From positions 1 to 64,000 of the forward strand of contig JAQVCW010000021.1 in the NCBI GenBank assembly GCA_028689585.1: DNA of 64,000 bases. The letters run 5' to 3'. The notes under the pieces are model-generated. The model did not search any database. It saw only the letters and a list, made by a program, of their open reading frames with translations, and was not told the DNA's origin. Origin of the DNA: Lachnospiraceae bacterium. Its GTDB lineage: Bacteria > Bacillota > Clostridia > Lachnospirales > Lachnospiraceae. Position numbers and translations under genes: made by a program. Shown here in pieces: positions 59,537 to 64,000 of this stretch; position 1 is the first letter of the stretch; each line of letters opens with the position of its first letter.

Positions 59537-59556
59537 CCGAAGCTATGCCGTCTTGC
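59523..59556. terminator. Perfect 15-bp hairpin at the recombinase stop and tRNA 3' side
   Basis: GCAAGACGGCATAGC and its exact complement flank the tetraloop CGAA. It overlaps the TAG of the recombinase remnant and would stop transcripts from it and from the tRNA gene on the opposite strand. Confidence 0.75.
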
Positions 59557-59620
59557 AACAAGATGAAACTACTTTCTTACGGGTGTGTGCCTTTTCTCAA
59601 GGTTCCCTTTTTCTATACAG

Positions 59621-59694
59621 CGTGCGTTAGAAGATTCGAACTCCCGGCCTTTTGGTCCGTAGCCAAACGCTCTATCCAGCTGAGCTAAACGCAC
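59621..59694 (-). tRNA. tRNA-Arg(ACG)
   Basis: The minus strand folds as a full cloverleaf: acceptor GTGCGTT/AACGCAC with discriminator G, D-arm TAGCTCAGCTGGATAGAGC, anticodon stem TTTGG/CCAAA with loop CTACGGA (anticodon ACG, decoded as ICG), and T-arm GGGAGTTCGAATCTTCT. The CCA end is not encoded. Length 74 nt. It lies beside a serine-recombinase remnant; nothing shows that the tRNA itself was the insertion site. Confidence 0.95.
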
Positions 59695-59729
59695 ATTCCA
59701 TTGCCCTCGTATATCTGACAACGAATTAT

Positions 59730-59758
59730 ATGATACATTATAATTCCACATTTGTCAA
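59730..59758 (-). promoter_or_regulatory. Promoter of tRNA-Arg
   Basis: TTGACA (59753-59758) and TATCAT (59730-59735) with 17-base spacing; a TATAAT further downstream is an alternative -10 with a longer spacer. Confidence 0.6.
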
Positions 59759-59797
59759 GTATTCTTTTTTAACTTTTTTTGCAGGGTGTTGCAGTTT

Positions 59798-60268
59798 CTA
59801 CTGGCGTGTCAAAACAGCCTCCCCTTTTACCCCAAGCTGCAGCTTCATTTCCTTTCCCTTTACCTTTCCAGTACAATTTACCTCATCGGAGGAAATGGTG
59901 ACCTCACCATCCGCATAAGTGTACTGATATGTGGAATCATTCATTCCCGCGTCCCCTATGGTACACAGCATCTTACCATTCTCATCAAAATGATAAACTG
60001 TCGGACCGATGATGGTATCGTATGATTTCTCATCATACGCCGTACCTTCCGGTGTTTTCAGCTCGGTAACCTTCCAGGATGTATCCGCCAGAGAAGCCAA
60101 TGCGCTTTTACATCCGGTCAGGTTCATCCCCACGATCCCGACAGCCATCAGCATTCCAGCCCATCTCACTCTGTTTTTTAACTTACTGTTTTCTGATTTG
60201 CAGCTTTCTGTTTTGCTTTCTTCAATTTTACCGCTTCCTGCCTGATTATTCTCCACCCGTTTCCACAT
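59798..60268 (-). CDS. META-like small lipoprotein
   Basis: The 156-residue protein has a basic N-terminal stretch, a membrane segment and the lipobox LTGCKS (Cys near 53), so it should be lipid-anchored on the outer face. The mature part (SWKVTELKTPEGTAYDE, FDENGKMLCTIGD, TYQYTYADGEV) has the short beta-rich pattern of META/heat-shock HslJ-type domains and ends VLTRQ. Role unknown, often stress related. The long cytoplasmic tail before the signal segment is unusual; an internal start is possible but no second good ATG precedes the helix. Confidence 0.7.
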   Translation of the reverse strand: MWKRVENNQAGSGKIEESKTESCKSENSKLKNRVRWAGMLMAVGIVGMNLTGCKSALASLADTSWKVTELKTPEGTAYDEKSYDTIIGPTVYHFDENGKMLCTIGDAGMNDSTYQYTYADGEVTISSDEVNCTGKVKGKEMKLQLGVKGEAVLTRQ

Positions 60269-60377
60269 TTTACGTTCCTGTCCCTTAATCCATGTCTTTT
60301 TTTGTCAAACTTTGTACTTTTTCTTATTTCCTATCATACCGCACCGCAGCCCTCAATGCAATCACAACTTGTACTGC

Positions 60378-60426
60378 AAAAAAAAGAAAGCCCCTCCAGA
60401 TTCTCCATCTCAGGCAAGACTTTCTG
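60378..60426 (-). terminator. Terminator of the HPr-like gene
   Basis: On the minus strand AGAAAGTCTTGCC pairs with GGAGGGGCTTTCT, then eight T residues. It lies about 20 bases after the stop codon. Confidence 0.88.
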
Positions 60427-60445
60427 TTCTTTTTATGCAATTGTC

Positions 60446-60691
60446 CTACTGCAGTAACTCCGTAATTGCCGCGACTGCTTCTTTCTCATCTGTGCCATCT
60501 GCACAAACCTGAAGTTTCAGCATATCCTGGCTGGCCAAAGCCATCACACCCATAATGCTTTTTGCATTGACACGTTTCTCATCCACTTCAAATGTAATTG
60601 CACTCTTGTACGCACACGCTGTCTGTACAATATGAGGAATGATTTCTCCAATGCTGCTTTTACGGTTGCCTGTTATCTTTTGCCTGATCAT
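60446..60691 (-). CDS. HPr-family protein lacking the active-site histidine (Crh-like)
   Basis: The start is the ATG at 60691, seven bases after GGGAGG; 81 residues. The fold signature is clear: SIGEIIPHIVQTACAY corresponds to the HPr site-1 region and VNAKSIMGVMALASQ is the regulatory Ser46 region with K-S-I-M-G. But the HAR motif of HPr is replaced by EIIPH, so His15, the phosphoryl acceptor from Enzyme I, is missing at the normal place. Ser46 is kept, so it could be a Crh-type co-regulator for CcpA phosphorylated by HPr kinase. It has its own promoter and terminator. Confidence 0.85.
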   Translation of the reverse strand: MIRQKITGNRKSSIGEIIPHIVQTACAYKSAITFEVDEKRVNAKSIMGVMALASQDMLKLQVCADGTDEKEAVAAITELLQ

Positions 60692-60765
60692 ATTTTTGCC
60701 TCCCACGACTACTCAAGAAAAAAATAAACTCTGTCTAGAATTTCTTGTACTAATTCATGTATCAT

Positions 60766-60794
60766 ATACTAACACAACTTTTCACTTCGGTCAA
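60766..60794 (-). promoter_or_regulatory. Promoter of the HPr-like gene
   Basis: TTGACC (60789-60794) and TAGTAT (60766-60771) on the minus strand, 17-base spacer. Confidence 0.75.
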
Positions 60795-60848
60795 CCTTGA
60801 TAGTTCTGCTTTTTACAACCTTTTTACTCACTTTTACAAAAGTTTCCA

Positions 60849-62189
60849 CTACCGCTTTGCTTCCTGTGCTTTTTGTTCCGCTGCCTGTTCTATCTTATTT
60901 GCCTTCTTTGCGTTCGGATAAATCCGGTTCAGCCGGGTGTCATCGTAGTGCTCATCCATCCAGACCTGCCAGGAAGCGGTCGCCGCCAGGTTCTTCGTTC
61001 TCTCCTCGCTGCGGATCAATGCCATACAGGAAACCAGCATATTGGCACACATAAAAATGATCAGGCACCAGGTCGTGATTTTGCCAAACAGGATGGGAAT
61101 TTTTTCTATCAGAGAGGAAACCTTCGGATATATTTTTTTAAACCAGACCACTGCCGCGATTCCCCAGAAAAAGCAGAACAGCAGATTGATTCTGCCTCCC
61201 AGATTAAACGGAATCCCGCTGTAATCCCAGAATATCTTTCCAAATACGATTTCCGTAAATACACTGCAAAGGTACTCATAGCCCCCTCCCAGCATCGTCC
61301 CCATCCAGAACAGGAACCAGGATTCCCGATCCTTATATTTATAAAGCAGGGCAGTGGCCGCCGCTATGGCAATTCCCCAGATAATGCTGAAAGATCCCCA
61401 TACCACACTGCTGCGGCTCATCCAGTATCCCATACTGAAGCGGCAGAAGATCGTCTCGATAATATCTCCCAGAAATGCGCCTATGAAAAAAAGAACCATC
61501 ACTTTATAGAAATCACAGCCTTCTGCAAATACCGTCTTGGTTTTGGGAATCACTTCCAGCTTCTGTGCCTGTGGGTATGCACGGTGAATACGCCGCTCCA
61601 CATGGCCGGCAATCCATTTTCCCAGCCGTGCGCTGACATTGGCAATCTGATTGTTTGCCGCTTCCCACTGATCCAGTCTTCCGCTCCTGCCCTTAAGCAG
61701 CATGTAGGAAGCCAGATTATCCACAGCCAGAATTCCCAGCATCACCCATATCAGAGGTTTGCCCAGCAGTCCCGGAATCAGATGAAACAAGTTCAGGCTG
61801 AAATAATTAGCCCACGTAACCACTATATACCCTAAAGCTCCCCAGACGATGGAGGACGCCGCACATATGTAACCATCTAAATTCCATTTACGTTTGGAAT
61901 AATCCCACCAGCGCTCATGAAATGCCTTTTCAATCATATGTCCGGCAATCCACTCTATGACGGTAGCATAGATCGTTGCTCCTAAAAACAGCCAGACACC
62001 CTCCAGTTCACTCAGACCTACGGTGATCAGTGTCGCACCAACCCCGTAAGTAATGCAGACCGGACCATTGATCAGCCCTCTGTTGACCAGATTTTTCTGC
62101 TTTACTACTGCAAATACTGTTTCTAATACCCATCCTGCAAAAGAATAAAGGAAAAACAGCCAAAGTAAGTCATATCCTGTGTAAGTCAT
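60849..62189 (-). CDS. CmpB-type putative ABC transporter membrane protein
   Basis: The 446-residue integral membrane protein has two homologous halves, each with several helices: FLYSFAGWVLETVFAVVKQKNLVNRGLINGP in the first and FFIGAFLGDIIETIFCRFSMGYWMSRSSVVWGS in the second. The F...GxxxExxF and NRGxxxGP patterns mark Pfam family PF06541 (putative ABC-transporter type IV). No ATPase is linked, and the transport role is unproven in the family. A C-terminal basic/acidic tail (QAAEQKAQEAKR) is cytoplasmic. Ribosome binding site AAGGAG lies before the ATG. The leader carries strong hairpins (62205-62335). Confidence 0.85.
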   Translation of the reverse strand: MTYTGYDLLWLFFLYSFAGWVLETVFAVVKQKNLVNRGLINGPVCITYGVGATLITVGLSELEGVWLFLGATIYATVIEWIAGHMIEKAFHERWWDYSKRKWNLDGYICAASSIVWGALGYIVVTWANYFSLNLFHLIPGLLGKPLIWVMLGILAVDNLASYMLLKGRSGRLDQWEAANNQIANVSARLGKWIAGHVERRIHRAYPQAQKLEVIPKTKTVFAEGCDFYKVMVLFFIGAFLGDIIETIFCRFSMGYWMSRSSVVWGSFSIIWGIAIAAATALLYKYKDRESWFLFWMGTMLGGGYEYLCSVFTEIVFGKIFWDYSGIPFNLGGRINLLFCFFWGIAAVVWFKKIYPKVSSLIEKIPILFGKITTWCLIIFMCANMLVSCMALIRSEERTKNLAATASWQVWMDEHYDDTRLNRIYPNAKKANKIEQAAEQKAQEAKR

Positions 62190-62204
62190 AAAATATACTC
62201 CTTA

Positions 62205-62300
62205 TAATCTTGTAATTGCCCTGTTTTGGCAATTACCTGCGCAAAGCCCGGATGCGTTCTTTGCATTTTCTGCATGCGCTTTGCGCTATCGCCTCATGCA
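62205..62300 (-). repeat. Leader repeat B, copy 2, with stacked hairpins
   Basis: On the minus strand GCGCAAAGCGCATGCAG...GGGCTTTGCGC forms one hairpin, and CAGGTAATTGCC pairs with GGGCAATTAC in a second, just before the ribosome binding site of the CmpB-type gene. Order and orientation match the element at 41640-41735. A third small hairpin (GCTTACGAAGTAAGC, near 62322-62338) lies further upstream. Confidence 0.6.
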
Positions 62301-62385
62301 CTTCGCTGCACTCGTGTCATACGCTTACTTCGTAAGCTAGACATATCTTATCATACCTGTTTCAAAAATCCAAGAGACAGCTCAC

Positions 62386-62440
62386 TAAAAAACCGGAATA
62401 TCTCATGCGAATGATTCGCTTTTAGATATTCCGGTTTTTC
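62386..62440. terminator. Terminator of the GH112-kinase operon
   Basis: AAAAACCGGAATATCT and AGATATTCCGGTTTTT are perfect complements around a 20-base loop, 20 bases after the kinase stop. T runs on both strands make it bidirectional. Confidence 0.9.
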
Positions 62441-62458
62441 AATATTATAATCTGGAAA

Positions 62459-63544
62459 CTAATTCTTACTAAAATACTGTTCCATTTCATATACAAGCTT
62501 CAACTGCGTTCGGGTGCGGTCCAGATTTTGATCCGGATGGCTGATCTTGAAGTAATGATCTCCTTCCAGATAGTCGGTGAGAAAACGCATTCCGCATTCC
62601 AGCGTCATGAGCTTTGCTCCCCAGGGCAGACTGGCGATCTCTTCTTCCGTCAGTACAGAGCCTGCCTCCTGCAGATAGCCGTCCAGGTAAGTCTGATACA
62701 GTTTTGCATCAAAATGCATAAGAGAGGTATCCGGCTCATCCTCTGCGGCGGTAGCAGCCCCAAAACGGATGGAATCTCCGAAGTCATAGGCGGCCAGACC
62801 CGGCATAATGGTGTCCAGGTCGATAATGCAGATTCCCTCCTGGGTAACCACATCCAGAAGAATATTGTTCAGCTTGGTGTCATTGTGAGTTACACGCACA
62901 GGCAGCTTTCCTTCTGCCTTCAGCCTGGTCAGATGGGCACAGTCCTCTTTTCTGGCACGGATAAATTCCAGTTCCTTTTCCACAGAGGCCGCCCGGCCAA
63001 AAGCATCCTTTTCCAGCGCTTTCATCAGGTTGTCATAACGGCTGGGTGTATCATGAAAATGCGGAATTGTCTCATGCAGTGTCTCTGCCGGATAGCTGCC
63101 CAGCAGTCTCATGAACTTTCCAAAGCTTCGGGCGCTTTCGAAAAACTGTGCCTTATTTTCCACCTGCTGCAGACAGACCGTATCTTCAATAAATGGAAAT
63201 ACTCTCCAGTACTCCTGCTTTGCGTCCCGGAAATATGGTTTTCCATCCGTGGTCAGCAGTGCCGTCAGCGTCTCCCGCTCCGGATCTCCTCCATTTCGCA
63301 TGATCTTATCCTTCAGAAAAAGTGTGACCCCCACAATATTCTCCATTACCTCTTCCGGTTTTTTGAAAATATTTTTATTTATCTGCTGCAGGATATATCT
63401 GGTCACTCTGCCGTCCATTCCTCTGGCCGCCACTGCAAAGGTATCATTGATATGCCCGGCTCCGTATCTGCGGACATCCTCTACCCTGCCGTTCCATGCA
63501 TATGCCTCCAGCGCTTCCTTCAGACATAATTGAGTATCTTCCAT
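62459..63544 (-). CDS. nahK: N-acetylhexosamine 1-kinase (NahK-like phosphotransferase)
   Basis: The 361-residue aminoglycoside-phosphotransferase-fold kinase phosphorylates GlcNAc or GalNAc at C1 in the galacto/lacto-N-biose pathway. It has VRRYGAGHINDTFAV (nucleotide loop), the catalytic motif RVTHNDTKLNN (Brenner box; Asp near 209) and CIIDLDTIMPGLAAYDFGD (metal-binding Asp). The length is right for NahK. It lies 15 bp after the GH112 phosphorylase gene, whose product it would act on: the phosphorylase releases galactose 1-phosphate and free N-acetylhexosamine. Confidence 0.9.
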   Translation of the reverse strand: MEDTQLCLKEALEAYAWNGRVEDVRRYGAGHINDTFAVAARGMDGRVTRYILQQINKNIFKKPEEVMENIVGVTLFLKDKIMRNGGDPERETLTALLTTDGKPYFRDAKQEYWRVFPFIEDTVCLQQVENKAQFFESARSFGKFMRLLGSYPAETLHETIPHFHDTPSRYDNLMKALEKDAFGRAASVEKELEFIRARKEDCAHLTRLKAEGKLPVRVTHNDTKLNNILLDVVTQEGICIIDLDTIMPGLAAYDFGDSIRFGAATAAEDEPDTSLMHFDAKLYQTYLDGYLQEAGSVLTEEEIASLPWGAKLMTLECGMRFLTDYLEGDHYFKISHPDQNLDRTRTQLKLVYEMEQYFSKN

Positions 63545-63559
63545 AATTATGTATTCCTC

Positions 63560-64000
63560 CTAACATTCGTACCAGACAATTTCATTGGCTTCCAGGTGCT
63601 TTTCGAAGCTGCTGCCGTCTCCACGGTATACGATGGTATCCTGAGGCTCGTAGGTGTTGTTCACCACACAGTATTTTCCGTTTTTCACATAGGCATGTAC
63701 TTCCACATGAATATTGCTGGAAAACCACTGCTGCAGCTTCTCTTCCCGGTGTGCGCTCCATAGGATGGACCGGTACAGCAGTCTGGTATTTTCGAAGCTG
63801 TAGGGAAGACCGCTGATATACACGCTTCTGCCCTCTCCAAACTCATTCACCGCCAACTGTACTTCCCTGTCCCGCTGTACTAGAATGTCGGTGCCTGCAT
63901 AGGCATAGATATTCTTTTTGCCTTCTCCAAAGTCCACCGCATCTGCCACATCCTCCAGGATAAAATGATTTTCTTTTTCATCCCAGTTATATTTATCGTA
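63560..64000 (-). CDS. GH112 galacto-N-biose/lacto-N-biose phosphorylase, C-terminal part
   Basis: The frame is open to the window edge, so the start is outside. The visible 146 residues (ending ANEIVWYEC) include DAVDFGEGKKNIYAYAG, FGEGRSVYISGLPYSFENTRLLYRSILW and HAYVKNGKYCVVNNTYEPQDT, the beta-sandwich C-terminal domain of GH112 enzymes. These phosphorolyse beta-1,3-galactosyl-N-acetylhexosamines from mucin or human milk to galactose 1-phosphate and GalNAc/GlcNAc. Catalytic residues lie upstream and cannot be checked. It is the first visible gene of an operon with nahK. Confidence 0.88.
   Translation of the reverse strand, partial: YDKYNWDEKENHFILEDVADAVDFGEGKKNIYAYAGTDILVQRDREVQLAVNEFGEGRSVYISGLPYSFENTRLLYRSILWSAHREEKLQQWFSSNIHVEVHAYVKNGKYCVVNNTYEPQDTIVYRGDGSSFEKHLEANEIVWYEC

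Noticed and set aside
59621-59694. tRNA-Arg as the attachment site of the neighbouring element
   Set aside because: The recombinase remnant is a serine type, which does not usually target tRNA genes, and no duplicated tRNA 3' end is present nearby.
62205-62340. Stacked hairpins before the CmpB-type gene as a known riboswitch
   Set aside because: I could not match any riboswitch consensus; retained only as a repeat or leader element.

Overview
The window looks like a chromosomal segment of a gut Lachnospiraceae species (Firmicutes; a Blautia- or Mediterraneibacter-like member is my guess, not resolved from sequence). The reasons are the core-gene order rpsB-tsf, aspS, HD-GYP gene, hemZ, metallo-beta-lactamase gene, rel, apt; YesM/YesN-controlled sugar loci; NahK next to a GH112 phosphorylase; and several conjugative-element remnants of the kind common in that family. 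Nearly every gene from 1 kb to 51.6 kb is on the minus strand, so operons read right to left.

Layout. (1) 0-3.7 kb is a graveyard of accessory DNA: a remnant of a small conjugative-element regulator, a MobC remnant spliced onto a truncated acyltransferase gene, a papain-like cysteine peptidase, and a two-component pair in which the kinase has an internal deletion and the regulator has lost its receiver. (2) 3.8-20.6 kb is mostly housekeeping: rpsB-tsf with a clear promoter, structured leader and strong terminator; a four-gene MacA/MacB-like efflux operon with two different adaptor proteins; aspS; an HD-GYP protein; hemZ; a glyoxalase-II-like hydrolase; rel; apt. (3) 20.8-30.9 kb is an alpha-galactoside locus: binding protein, two permeases, GH4 MelA, YesM/YesN and GH36 alpha-galactosidase. 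(4) 31-36 kb holds two nearly identical AAA-ATPase/PD-(D/E)XK genes produced by a 1.8-kb segmental duplication, separated by a P1-family peptidase gene. (5) 35.7-45.9 kb is a tetrapyrrole/corrinoid locus. A cobalamin riboswitch with a downstream terminator hairpin precedes a secreted CbiK-like chelatase, a binding protein, a FecCD-type permease, an ATPase and a cytoplasmic CbiK. Beside it an operon starting with CbiL encodes an ABC-2 exporter and a membrane-anchored surface protein with two copies of the domain that also forms the C-terminus of the secreted chelatase. This is the best candidate for an undescribed system. (6) 46-52.3 kb has an L,D-transpeptidase, a large ligand-sensing diguanylate cyclase and a DegV/TetR-type divergent pair. 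(7) 52.3-59.7 kb is mobile DNA: a truncated IS4-type transposase abutting a complete 3.5-kb three-recombinase (RIT-type) element with 30-bp inverted ends, then an ECF-like sigma factor lacking most of region 2, its membrane partner, a flavin oxidoreductase and the internally deleted tail of a large serine recombinase next to tRNA-Arg(ACG). (8) 59.8-64 kb returns to chromosome: a META-like lipoprotein, an HPr-like protein without the active-site histidine, a CmpB-type membrane protein, N-acetylhexosamine 1-kinase and the 3' end of a GH112 galactosyl-N-acetylhexosamine phosphorylase gene that runs off the window.

Two short intergenic repeat families thread through the locus. One is a palindrome with arms TCAGCCCA/TGGGCTGA, concentrated in gaps between 29 and 51 kb. 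The other is a hairpin-plus-tail element found in the 5' leaders of two unrelated genes. All family assignments are from reading motifs by eye; no database search was run.
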